From IMG/VR virus record IMGVR_UViG_3300024261_000015, positions 1-64,000 of that record: a stretch of 64,000 nucleotides of DNA. The stretch is one strand, 5' to 3'. The DNA is from a virus. Under the pieces are notes generated by a model that was given only the letters and a program-made list of their open reading frames with translations, did not search any database and had not been told where the DNA came from. This document shows positions 42,577-50,831 of the stretch, one piece after another; the stretch's first letter is position 1, and each line of letters opens with the position of its first letter. Position numbers and translations under genes: made by a program.

Positions 42577-43887
42577 ATGGAAGAGCCTACCATAGATGCC
42601 GAATACATGAATCGGTGGTTAGGTGAAGGTAGCCAAATTGAAAGCCTTGCACCTAAAACTCTGTATGATGTGCAGACACTTATTGAATATTACCGAGACA
42701 TTATTGTTCCTGATAAAAAGGTTTCTATCGCTTTCCCTACCAATGCAACCGAATCTCCAAGAGCGTGTGTATCAAGGGGGGAAGTGATAATCCCTTTTAA
42801 TCTTTTGCAAGTGGGTCGAGTAGATGAAACTATTGGTGCAATGATACATGAGTTGCATCATATTAAACTTACTCCTAGCGAGAAGTTCTACCATAAATTG
42901 TCATTTCAATTCCTCAGAACATTGATGGAGCAGATTGATTGTTATGGGCTAACCCTAGCAGAAAGAGTGTTTACCGATTCTTCTATTACTATGGACAAGA
43001 TTCTAGGTAATGAGGCGTGTGGAGCAGACATCTCATTTATTCGCAAAGTGTTAGGCGATTTGTTGTTTTTAATCAATGCAGTAGAGGATGTTAGAATTGA
43101 CGCTAACACCCCTCCAAACCTTAGAAAGTATATCGACAAGATAGACAAGAAGGGTGAGGCACAACTACTTGAAGCGATTAAAAATGGTAGTTTCTCTAAC
43201 GAAAGTAGGGATTTAGTTTCTATTGGGTATATGATTCTTATGCACCATAAAGGTATGCACAAGTTTCCGTACATCGAAAGTACTTATGGGGACACTCAAG
43301 GTATTATTGATGCAGATGCTCTTTCTTATCCGACTGGGTTGTTTACTGCCTACAAAGAGGAAATAGCTTCTCACATTTATGAGGAGTACATTAAACATTG
43401 CGGTATGCCTCCTGATGCGAAGCAATCTCAAAATGGTGACGATTCTGAGTTTGATATTAATGGTTACTTTGGCGGCAAGGTTAATCATAGTATTGGGGAT
43501 TCTCTAGATGAGCAACTAGACAAAACGACTGTTGCGAAACATGAAGAAGCCCAACAAGATGCTGAAAAATCTGCTGTAGACTCGGCTAAAGAACTACTTA
43601 AAGACCTTAAAGTTAATACTAACCAATCAATGGATGCTTCAGGTAAAACTGTTACCTCTATGGACATTTCTCTAAATGAAACTACTGATAGCTCTGAACA
43701 GTCTGCTCCGCAGAATGCACAAGAGCTTAGGGAACTATTAGAGAAAGAGAGAGAAAATGTTGTGATGTCCCCTGGGATGGTGCAACAAATCAAATCATTT
43801 AAAAATATTCGGGTTCATACAGCAACCGAATCATTTTCTGACCGTACTGTAACTTTCGATACTGTAATCTTTGACGCAACAAACTAA
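42577..43887 (+). CDS. HExxH metallopeptidase-like protein of MoxR/VWA operon
   Basis: 436 aa. AMIHELHHIKLTP (H-E-x-x-H near residues 90-94), followed by INAVEDVRIDANTPPNLRKYI (~166-186), a layout seen in the metallopeptidase-like N-terminal part of some CobT/VWA-associated proteins. The second half is acidic and disordered with SVDSAKELLKDL and Ser/Thr-rich stretches. It sits 2 nt behind the ATPase gene. Confidence 0.65.
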   Translation: MEEPTIDAEYMNRWLGEGSQIESLAPKTLYDVQTLIEYYRDIIVPDKKVSIAFPTNATESPRACVSRGEVIIPFNLLQVGRVDETIGAMIHELHHIKLTPSEKFYHKLSFQFLRTLMEQIDCYGLTLAERVFTDSSITMDKILGNEACGADISFIRKVLGDLLFLINAVEDVRIDANTPPNLRKYIDKIDKKGEAQLLEAIKNGSFSNESRDLVSIGYMILMHHKGMHKFPYIESTYGDTQGIIDADALSYPTGLFTAYKEEIASHIYEEYIKHCGMPPDAKQSQNGDDSEFDINGYFGGKVNHSIGDSLDEQLDKTTVAKHEEAQQDAEKSAVDSAKELLKDLKVNTNQSMDASGKTVTSMDISLNETTDSSEQSAPQNAQELRELLEKERENVVMSPGMVQQIKSFKNIRVHTATESFSDRTVTFDTVIFDATN

Positions 43888-43891
43888 AACC

Positions 43892-44668
43892 ATGACTTCA
43901 CCTAAACTATACCACATTAAACATCCTCTCTCTAACAATGATTTGCCTGAGCAAACACTTGCTACTTTTACTGACCAAGATGTTGCTGATTACAAAGCAG
44001 AGTTCAAGGTTTATCAATCAGCACAAAATGATTGTGTTCGTGACCTAAACAGTCTTATTGATACCTGTCGTAACGATTTAGCTACTATCTTTGGTTCGTC
44101 TAGTGAGTGCAAGCAAGTTAAGTACTTTGACCGCATGGTTCGTTCTGGAGAAACTGTAACGGATGTTCATGCAATGTCGTATGCTCGACCTGAAACTGTG
44201 AAAATGCGTGTTGAGGAAGCGCGGAAAAAGTATTCTGCTTTTATGGGTTCTGCCAATACTCCTAAAGTAAGCGGAGACGATTCACTTAAAGAAATTAACA
44301 ATGCAGTTTCTTTCCTTATGGGTAAGGGCATGACTCTAAACAGCGATTTTACTATCTCCAATGCTGTAAGTATGGCAAAGGCTTCCTTCCAGCAAGACCT
44401 TAACGATAACCTTATCCAATCTAAGGATGCAGATGGTTGGTCTGGTTTAACTAATAATATCATTATGTCTTCCGATGGTGCGGTATTTCCTACCTCCTCA
44501 TTCGCGTATACAGGTTGTGGAGTAAATGAGCTTAACTTTAAGGCGATTGATATTAATTTAGATACGGATACCCTAAGCTCTTCTATACGGAAGGTAATTG
44601 AAAAAGGTACTATTACTTACGACATTTCTTTCTCCCAGTCACAAACCCCTACCTTGGTGATTCTCTAA
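43892..44668 (+). CDS. Unknown protein of MoxR/VWA operon
   Basis: 258 aa from ATG 43892. Mixed helical N-terminal half and beta-rich C-terminal part. No recognised motif. Starts 5 nt after the HExxH gene and its stop overlaps the VWA gene start (TAATG), so it is an integral part of the operon and a likely third subunit. Confidence 0.6.
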   Translation: MTSPKLYHIKHPLSNNDLPEQTLATFTDQDVADYKAEFKVYQSAQNDCVRDLNSLIDTCRNDLATIFGSSSECKQVKYFDRMVRSGETVTDVHAMSYARPETVKMRVEEARKKYSAFMGSANTPKVSGDDSLKEINNAVSFLMGKGMTLNSDFTISNAVSMAKASFQQDLNDNLIQSKDADGWSGLTNNIIMSSDGAVFPTSSFAYTGCGVNELNFKAIDINLDTDTLSSSIRKVIEKGTITYDISFSQSQTPTLVIL

Positions 44669-45579
44669 TGCCCGAAACGACAGGTTTGGCTTTCTCCGAA
44701 AAGCCTTTGTATGAACCAGAGAGGTATTCAGCTTCTTTAGCGGAGAATACTATCTCTATGAGAAATGAACTTTATGAAAAGTTTAAGAGGCATATCACTT
44801 TGTTGCTTGAGCAGAATAAGACTCGTAAGGTAGCATCTAGGAAAGGGTACTTGAACCCTCGCTCTTTGCATAAGTATCAGTATGCGGATAACATCTTTCA
44901 GAAAACCATTCGTTCTATATCAGCAGACACTACTATTGTGTTTCTCATTGATGGTTCAGGTAGTATGAGTAATACTATTGATACAAGTGTAGGTAAGCTA
45001 ACTTACATTAATGTATGTACGGCGGTAGCATCTGCATTTGCGAAGGCTAATGCAACTGTCTTGAAGGGTAAGATTCCTATTGAGGTTTTTATTAAGTCTG
45101 CTCCTACAGTTCATGGTACTTCGCTTACAGGAACTAAGAATGGCGGAATGGCTGTTCTTTCCAGAGTGTTTACTTCGTCTAAGCGCGATAACAACTATGA
45201 CCGTTTGTTGAAGGTAGGTACTAACTCTCCTATTATTTTTAAGTCTGGTAGTTATGATGGAAGTTACACTTGCGAGTATGCCGTTCTCCCTGCATTGCAG
45301 AAATGGATTGCAAAGAATGTAAAAACTAAAAAGTGTATTGTGTTTAACCTTACTGATGGTGAAGCATACTGCTCTTTGGGCGTGACTGATTACCAATTCA
45401 GAAGCGAAGATACCAAAGCTATGCGTATGAAGTACCTTAGAGGGATTCCTAATCTTACACTTATGCTAGGTGCTGAAGGGGATGAGCGTAAGAAGGATAT
45501 TTATGGGGAGAATATGCTTTGTGCAGAAGAGGACTTTTCTGGTGCATTGTTCCGAGCGTTTGCGGGGTTTTTGTCCTGA
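44668..45579 (+). CDS. CobT-like von Willebrand factor A protein
   Basis: 303 aa. A complete MIDAS: TIVFLIDGSGSMS (D-x-S-x-S near 94-98), a Thr in the loop around TSLTGTKNGG, and IVFNLTDGEAYC (D-G near 228-229). The N-terminal ~85 residues are helical (LHKYQYADNIFQKT). The partner ATPase is 2 kb upstream in the same operon. MoxR/CobS rings and VWA/CobT partners act together in metal insertion or protein remodelling. Its end overlaps the sigma-like gene (TGATG). Confidence 0.85.
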   Translation: MPETTGLAFSEKPLYEPERYSASLAENTISMRNELYEKFKRHITLLLEQNKTRKVASRKGYLNPRSLHKYQYADNIFQKTIRSISADTTIVFLIDGSGSMSNTIDTSVGKLTYINVCTAVASAFAKANATVLKGKIPIEVFIKSAPTVHGTSLTGTKNGGMAVLSRVFTSSKRDNNYDRLLKVGTNSPIIFKSGSYDGSYTCEYAVLPALQKWIAKNVKTKKCIVFNLTDGEAYCSLGVTDYQFRSEDTKAMRMKYLRGIPNLTLMLGAEGDERKKDIYGENMLCAEEDFSGALFRAFAGFLS

Positions 45580-46163
45580 TGCTTACTAATGACCAATGGT
45601 TTAAAATCCATAAAAAGTATAAGCGTTTGATGTATGCGGTATCGCATAAGATTGGAGGGGATAAGGTTGCACATGATTTTGATGACAGTAACCAAGAACT
45701 TGCAATTACAGCTATGGACGCTTGCGATGCCTTTGCTCGAAAGACGGGACAGGACTTCGATACCTATTTTGGTACTACGCCTTTTGATAAATACATTAAA
45801 ACCTGTCTGTGGAATAAGAAGAACAATGTTGGAACCAAGATTAAGAAGAAATACGAAATCAGACGATGCGTTTCTCTTTCATCTAACCCCGAAATGTTCT
45901 CTACTGAAACAGGCAATGTGTATGCAAGTGCTAACCTTGAACAAGAGCCAACCTCTATTTCAGCATTTGATGACGCTAACCTAGACACTACATCCCAGGC
46001 AATTGCCGATGCTGTAATATCTGACATGAGAATCATTAAACCTGATGGCACTCTAAACATTTCTAAACTTTCACGAATCACTAACAAACCAAAAAATGAA
46101 GTTCGTAACGCCATCGAGAAGATGAAGTACGACTTACGGGACTACAACAATGAAACAAACTAA
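45579..46163 (+). CDS. Second sigma-factor-like protein
   Basis: 194 aa from ATG 45579. FDDSNQELAITAMDACDAFA near residues 34-53, FDTYFGTTPFDKYIKTCLWN (~61-80) and KNNVGTKIKKKYEIRR resemble sigma region 2; the C-terminal part, LNISKLSRITNKPKNEVRNAI, looks like a helix-turn-helix. If real, it is an alternate sigma distinct from the gp55-like one, coupled to the MoxR/VWA operon. The similarity is moderate; a different DNA-binding protein is possible. Confidence 0.5.
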   Translation: MLTNDQWFKIHKKYKRLMYAVSHKIGGDKVAHDFDDSNQELAITAMDACDAFARKTGQDFDTYFGTTPFDKYIKTCLWNKKNNVGTKIKKKYEIRRCVSLSSNPEMFSTETGNVYASANLEQEPTSISAFDDANLDTTSQAIADAVISDMRIIKPDGTLNISKLSRITNKPKNEVRNAIEKMKYDLRDYNNETN

Positions 46164-46944
46164 TAAACTTCCGCGTCAAGTGGGTTACTCCTTACTTAAA
46201 TCACTTTACCTTGCATCTACTTCTTTGCTGGCGGCAAATAGCCTCTCGGATAGTAGGTATAATAATAAACATAAGAAAGCAATGATTTCGAGGAACTCTA
46301 CTCTGTTTCTTGAAAGAGATATTGACGCTATGAAATCCATTACTACCTTTTACCAACAGACAATGGAGAAATTGCAAGAGGGAAACCCTCTACCTACAGG
46401 CTCATTCATTACTGTTGCCAAGCACCATATCCCCAATCTAAAGTATGTGTCTACAGATACTTCTGTTGGTATTGTCCTTACTACTGCAATGCTTAAAAGG
46501 ATTCTTGAATTGTCCACAACCGTAGGGTATGATGTTAAAGGACATACGATAGCAGATAGAGGTATTTTGTATAGTTGTGAGGCTATACAATACACTTCAG
46601 ATATGCAGCATCCCTCAGTTGCTTTTTTGAAGATTCTCGATACCATTCGTTACTTTGAGGAGATAGATTCTGTGATTATGGAGATTTCTCTGGATGGGAT
46701 TCACAATGATTATGAATCATCTCTAGGGGCTTCCAGGGGTTACTATCATAATACCAGAGCGCAGAATAGCCAGAAAGCTAAGAGTGTATTCCCAATGATT
46801 TCTGACCGTTACCAACATGATAGTTGGTTACATTACCTATCCACTCTGTATAGTGGAATTGTTGAACCTGATACTATCTGTGCTATCAATACTGAGTTAC
46901 CTATGACTGTTATGCTGGCTGAACTAAAGGGTGTAAGCGCATGA
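46150..46944 (+). CDS. Unknown protein
   Basis: 264 aa, largely helical; overlaps the previous gene by 14 nt and the next by 4 nt (ATGA), so it belongs to the operon. No motif recognised. Confidence 0.55.
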   Translation: MKQTNKLPRQVGYSLLKSLYLASTSLLAANSLSDSRYNNKHKKAMISRNSTLFLERDIDAMKSITTFYQQTMEKLQEGNPLPTGSFITVAKHHIPNLKYVSTDTSVGIVLTTAMLKRILELSTTVGYDVKGHTIADRGILYSCEAIQYTSDMQHPSVAFLKILDTIRYFEEIDSVIMEISLDGIHNDYESSLGASRGYYHNTRAQNSQKAKSVFPMISDRYQHDSWLHYLSTLYSGIVEPDTICAINTELPMTVMLAELKGVSA

Positions 46945-47270
46945 GAGTTAGGTACACAGAAAAAGAGGTTTTAGAAAACCCTATGAAGCATATTAGAGGT
47001 TATTGCAGGTACAAGTCCTTTACATTGAAAGGTAATGAGACGGACTCGCGCTTTGAAGCACACAGCGAAGTTTATGGGAAAATACACCTTGCTGTAAGGT
47101 GGGGTATATCGCGGTACGCTAAACTCCCAGCTAACAGTACTAATATTTTTGATACCAAGCGATTCGTACTAGACCTTTGGAATGGCGAAATCGTTTGGCA
47201 GAACTTTGATAAAACTAACCCCCATACCTATAAGTTTAAAGGTATAGGTAACAACTACAAAACCTACTAA
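46941..47270 (+). CDS. Unknown small protein
   Basis: 109 aa, mixed alpha/beta, basic, with aromatic-rich C-terminus (GEIVWQNFDKTNPHTYKF). Overlaps the neighbours by 4 and 1 nt. No family recognised. Confidence 0.55.
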   Translation: MRVRYTEKEVLENPMKHIRGYCRYKSFTLKGNETDSRFEAHSEVYGKIHLAVRWGISRYAKLPANSTNIFDTKRFVLDLWNGEIVWQNFDKTNPHTYKFKGIGNNYKTY

Positions 47271-47539
47271 TGAAAAAATATATCGTATTTAAGAAAGTCC
47301 TAGCCCATGAACTCATACTTGTAAAAGGAGAAACGCCCGCAAATGCCGTTGAGAATGTAATCGAAGGAAAAGAAATTATAACTAAATCCCCTTTAGAATG
47401 GGAAGAAGATTGCGACCCATACACATGGTTGGTGGAACCCATAGACGCTACTGACGAAGAGTTGGAAGAATTACGAAAGAGTAAAAACTCCGCATCTTAT
47501 ATTTTTACAGACTACGATTCTTCTAAGGAGATTGACTGA
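47270..47539 (+). CDS. Unknown small acidic protein
   Basis: 89 aa, first half beta (YIVFKKVLAHELILVKGETPANA), like small phage/DUF beta-alpha proteins; acidic C-terminus. Coupled to both neighbours by TAATG/TGATG junctions. Confidence 0.55.
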   Translation: MKKYIVFKKVLAHELILVKGETPANAVENVIEGKEIITKSPLEWEEDCDPYTWLVEPIDATDEELEELRKSKNSASYIFTDYDSSKEID

Positions 47540-47766
47540 TGCTAGAAAATAACGAAATTAGAGGTAATGTTGAGATTACACTTACACCCGATGAGTTCCA
47601 AGGCATTCAGTACGCCTTAAGAAGCGTTGTAAGGCACGAAGGCACAGACTCCAGTAAACACTACTCCCATATTAGAAATGCGTCAGGAGTGCTGCAAAGA
47701 GCCGTAGAGGAAGAAGATACAGAGAGAATTAATTCATTTTACGACAGTACTTACGGTAAAAAATAA
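47539..47766 (+). CDS. Unknown small protein
   Basis: 75 aa, helical after an N-terminal strand (NVEITLTPDEFQGIQYAL). Coupled to the gene upstream. The middle-type promoter of the next gene begins right after its stop. Confidence 0.55.
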   Translation: MLENNEIRGNVEITLTPDEFQGIQYALRSVVRHEGTDSSKHYSHIRNASGVLQRAVEEEDTERINSFYDSTYGKK

Positions 47767-47774
47767 CTATAATA
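47766..47774 (+). promoter_or_regulatory. Leaderless middle-type promoter ACTATAATA
   Basis: TATAAT 47768-47773, 4 nt before ATG 47778. Confidence 0.5.
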
Positions 47775-47777
47775 CTT

Positions 47778-48893
47778 ATGATGGCTAAAAAGAAGATATG
47801 TTACTCGGTATTTGTAGAGGATAAACCCTATTTGCTATGGCAGCTAGAATTGTTCCTGTACTCCTTAACAAAGAGAGCAAAGATAGACCCAAAGGACATA
47901 TTCCTATTTTGGGCTTCCCCTGATTACTACACCGAACCTTCAAGACCCGATTATGAAGGACACATTGCTAGTGAGTGGTTACAAGGTATTGTTCAAGCAT
48001 ATCCTGCTATGCACCATAGGTATTCACAAAACTTTGGTAGGCAAAATCGTTGTTTCCGTTTCATGGGTAAAGGTAATTGGCACGGAAAACCGTATGCAGG
48101 ACTCAACAAGTGGTCAGCATGGATTGAATGGGCGAACGCGGATTGCTTTAAGGAGTGGGACGAAGTTTGGATTTTGGAACAAGACCTTTGGTTCTCAGGT
48201 GAAATACCTAAAGTACCTGACGGGAATGTAGTGTCCTATAACTGGATTCCAGGGCGTAAGAATGCGTTTAAGAAAGCTCACGCTCCTGACCAAGTAGATG
48301 AGTTCCAAACCTCAAGAGACTTCAAGAAAAACGCTTTCAGGGGACAGAACCTTGAAGACATCATGCGACTAACAGGCATGAACAAGAATAAAATCGCTAA
48401 GTGGAAACAAGGAGCAGTATTATTTAAGTTTAAAGTCCCAGACCTTAGACCCAAGTTGCTTAACGATATTATGAACTTCAATTACCTGCTACTACACCTT
48501 ATGGAGATTAAACATCCATTAGGTATGAGACACGAAACTGATATGATTGCACCTAGCCTAGCAATAGCAAATAGTAATTTGGACATAGAATCATTAAGAG
48601 ATAATAAACTAAGGACAGACACATGGACACATGATGAAGAGATACCTCAAGATACCATTGTCCATTATGGTTGGAACTTTAAGAACTACCCTCACCTTAA
48701 TGTTGATTGGGGTAAAAGTGATTTCGCAGAGTTAGCACCTTGGCAAGAGAAAAGGCAGGACTTAATCAAATACTCTGAAGAAGCTAAGTTTGAATGGACG
48801 AGAAACTTCTTTACTGATATGTTAAGTATTCACATGGAGTTTCCTAACATACTACGAAGATGCACGAAACAGAATCACGAACTAAGAGTATAG
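47778..48893 (+). CDS. Glycosyltransferase-like protein
   Basis: 371 aa. N-terminus ICYSVFVEDKPYLLWQLELF then WILEQDLWFSGEIP (near 130-143; acidic D/E pair in the position of D-x-D) gives a GT-A-like layout. The C-terminal part contains HETDMIAPSLAI and VHYGWNFKNYP. Resembles phage and eukaryotic-virus proteins annotated as glycosyltransferase-like, but the match is weak. Distant from the main sugar cluster. Confidence 0.45.
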   Translation: MMAKKKICYSVFVEDKPYLLWQLELFLYSLTKRAKIDPKDIFLFWASPDYYTEPSRPDYEGHIASEWLQGIVQAYPAMHHRYSQNFGRQNRCFRFMGKGNWHGKPYAGLNKWSAWIEWANADCFKEWDEVWILEQDLWFSGEIPKVPDGNVVSYNWIPGRKNAFKKAHAPDQVDEFQTSRDFKKNAFRGQNLEDIMRLTGMNKNKIAKWKQGAVLFKFKVPDLRPKLLNDIMNFNYLLLHLMEIKHPLGMRHETDMIAPSLAIANSNLDIESLRDNKLRTDTWTHDEEIPQDTIVHYGWNFKNYPHLNVDWGKSDFAELAPWQEKRQDLIKYSEEAKFEWTRNFFTDMLSIHMEFPNILRRCTKQNHELRV

Positions 48894-49066
48894 AAGATAT
48901 ACTTTCCTACTTAGAGGATAGTATAGATACGGATACCACACTTCTTAAATACCCACCCGTAGTTACTGATGGGGGTAAGGACATAACAGAGTGTATAGAG
49001 GGTAGATTGTTAGCTTACCGTGGGGTAAAATCTTTCATAAAGAAAGGAAATTGGGGGGAGGAATAG
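48860..49066 (+). CDS. Small acidic protein
   Basis: 68 aa; overlaps the previous gene by 34 nt. Helical, acidic. A strong terminator follows. No family recognised. Confidence 0.5.
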   Translation: MHETESRTKSIEDILSYLEDSIDTDTTLLKYPPVVTDGGKDITECIEGRLLAYRGVKSFIKKGNWGEE

Positions 49067-49105
49067 CATTGTTTGTTCCCTTTTAGTTTGATGTTTATCA
49101 GATGG

Positions 49106-49150
49106 ACAGTCTTAGTATCCCTGTTGTGGGGGTGTTAAGGCTGTTTTTTT
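49106..49150 (+). terminator. Rho-independent terminator closing the island operon
   Basis: 9-bp stem ACAGTCTTA / TAAGGCTGT with one wobble and a Gly-rich-like G loop (21 nt), followed by seven T. Confidence 0.8.
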
Positions 49151-49333
49151 GTTTCTTATTTCTTATAAGCTATACCCCTCACTAGGGTATTAAATCTCAT
49201 TAGTAGCTAAAAAAACAAGGATTAGTAAGAGTTTGGTGGCATAAGACTTGAATTAGATACGACATACGAGCGATTATTCGATATTTATGGCGCATTACAA
49301 CCCTACTTTCATACTTACAATGCTAGTATTGGT
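49151..49333. other. Non-coding, no gene seen
   Basis: About 180 nt between the terminator and repeat cluster 2; AT-rich, without a convincing gene on either strand. Confidence 0.6.
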
Positions 49334-49403
49334 AAAAGTCAAGTCCCAATTTTGGGCTCAGACAGAGAAAGTCAAACTACGCCCCCCCACATAGGGGCGA
49401 AGT

Positions 49404-49436
49404 AAAAAAAAAGAGAGGTAGCATAAGCCACCTCTC
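49404..49436 (-). terminator. Minus-strand Rho-independent terminator
   Basis: Stem GAGAGGT-GC / GC-ACCTCTC, then nine T on the minus strand. It lies 290 nt beyond the tRNA-Ile gene and faces the end of the plus-strand island. Confidence 0.75.
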
Positions 49437-49728
49437 ACTAAGAAAAGTCAAACCCCCATTTTAACCCCATGAAATCCCCTCAGAAGGAAAAGTCAAGTGC
49501 GTGCGCCTTACAGCTCACAGGAGGGGGTTTCTATCTATGCACCCCTTATACAAAAATCACTAAGAAAAGTCAAGTTTGGATTTTTCACACTCGTAAACAT
49601 GCACGAAACACACATTAAACTGGAAGCAAAATCTGCTCGTGGGTCGAACGAGAAAAGTCAAGTGGCAGCTCCAGCGGGCAGCCCCTACGCTAGGGAGGTA
49701 ACTTGTATCACATACAACTATGTAAAGT

Positions 49729-49806
49729 TGGTAGGGGGAATGGGATTCGAACCCATAACCTTTCATATATAAGATGAATGCACTAACCTGATTGTGCTAT
49801 CCCCCT
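49729..49806 (-). tRNA. tRNA-Ile(UAU), CCA encoded
   Basis: Acceptor AGGGGGA/TCCCCCT, D-stem GCAC/GTGC, anticodon stem TTCAT/ATGAA with loop CTTATAT (anticodon TAT), 5-nt variable loop, T-arm ATGGG-TTCGAAT-CCCAT, discriminator A and CCA. All stems are perfect. It reads AUA, which bacteria usually read with a CAU-lysidine tRNA; UAU is uncommon. Confidence 0.9.
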
Positions 49807-50028
49807 ACCGAAGACTTTAATTTTTATAACCTAATTGTAAGAGAGCGAAAAAGCGTTTAGTTTTTATACGGGCTTGCTTTTCCGCCCTCCAAGAGTACCG
49901 ATGAGCTGCAATAGCCTTTCGATGCTACCATTATACCATGACGCATTTGAATCACCTAATGTTTTAGGTAATAGTGGAAAAAATACCATTACTTTGGGAA
50001 ATCCGCCAAAAGAGTATGAAATTTCACC
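49807..50028. other. Non-coding stretch upstream of tRNA-Ile
   Basis: Holds a minus-strand TATAAA box (near 49829) suited to the tRNA, a GGGC...GCCC stem near 49870-49887 and a TATACC box. No convincing gene. Confidence 0.5.
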
Positions 50029-50088
50029 GTGCGTAACCCCTTTAGTACCAAGGACTTAGGTCGATTGGGGCCCCGCGTGCGGGGTCGT
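50029..50088. repeat. TAAGTC/GACTTA hairpin element, copy B, with GC-rich palindrome
   Basis: GTAACCCCTTTAGTACCAAGGACTTAGG then GGGGCCCCGCGTGCGGGG. Degenerate left arm, typical right arm and palindrome. Confidence 0.7.
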
Positions 50089-50178
50089 GTCAAGTAAGAA
50101 CCCCCCTACTAACCACTAGGGCTTTCAGGGGCGCTCTGAGCCTAAACCCTATTTTACCTCGCTCAGACGAGGGGAGGC

Positions 50179-50523
50179 TTACGCCTCCAGACCTATCTCA
50201 CTAGCAAGGGTTTCAGCCAGAGCCTTCCGCGTAGAGCGCAAAGCCTCAATTTGGATATTCGCCTCCTTGCGCTTCGTGGTAGCTTCGGAGAGGCGTTCTT
50301 GCCACTCCACTACCCGTGCCTTGAAGTTCTCAATCTTATCCTCTCCCTCTGAAGCCCAACGGTTGAACTTCAGCATGGATACCTGAACGGCTTTGATTTT
50401 CTCATCAAGAGCCTGAATCTCAGGGGATTCGTTGATTTGCGCTTTGTTCTCCTTGGCGATGAGAGCGGCGAGTTGTGCTTGCGTTTCCGCAATACGGTCA
50501 GAGACGGGACGATGCTTAGTCAT
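50179..50523 (-). CDS. Coiled-coil protein
   Basis: 114 aa, one long coiled coil (heptads from ~8 to 105), with no other motif. A minus-strand GGTATAATG box lies ~60 nt upstream, within the palindrome ATGGTATCATTATACCAT, so this gene has a leader with hairpin, unlike its neighbours. Ends in a GGAGGC-TTAC-GCCTCC hairpin. Confidence 0.6.
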   Translation of the reverse strand: MTKHRPVSDRIAETQAQLAALIAKENKAQINESPEIQALDEKIKAVQVSMLKFNRWASEGEDKIENFKARVVEWQERLSEATTKRKEANIQIEALRSTRKALAETLASEIGLEA

Positions 50524-50831
50524 AATTTGTTACCTAGTAAAATGTTAGTGAGAGAGGGGGTTGCCCTCGTTGTATGGTATCATTATACCATAAGGAAAGA
50601 GAAAGTCAAGCCCTAAAGTGGGGAAACTTTCAAGAAAAGTCAAGTCCCTGGGTTCACTCCACAGAACCACAGGATATAGGTGGAGAATACCACCGTGAAC
50701 AGGCAACCGCCTGCGAGATAGAAAAAGAATTGGGCTCTTTCGAGCGGGTCGTAGTGAGACATATGCTTATTATACTGTAAGAAAAGTCAAAAGTCAAGCC
50801 CTATCTGAGGAAAATGCTCGTCTAGGTTGAG

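Larger units (their letters stand above)
49334..50797 (+). repeat. AAAAGTCAA direct-repeat cluster 2 (10 copies)
   Basis: Copies at 49334, 49367, 49443, 49488, 49565, 49653, 50601, 50635, 50782 and 50789, all on the + strand, often followed by G (AAAAGTCAAG). The cluster contains tRNA-Ile and a minus-strand gene. With cluster 1 it brackets the 41.15-49.1 kb island. Confidence 0.85.

Noticed and set aside
43213-43793. Minus-strand reading frames in the HExxH gene
   Set aside because: Shadow frames; the plus strand carries the motif and coupling.
41765-45579. Cobalamin (cobaltochelatase) pathway
   Set aside because: No CobN or other cobalamin gene is in the window; the operon has a peptidase-like protein and the ATPase is of the general MoxR class.
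49874-50059. 61-aa plus-strand gene
   Set aside because: No ribosome site, runs through a hairpin element and carries promoter boxes of the other strand.
49334-50797. CRISPR array
   Set aside because: The repeated unit is only 9 nt, spacing is irregular and no cas genes are near.
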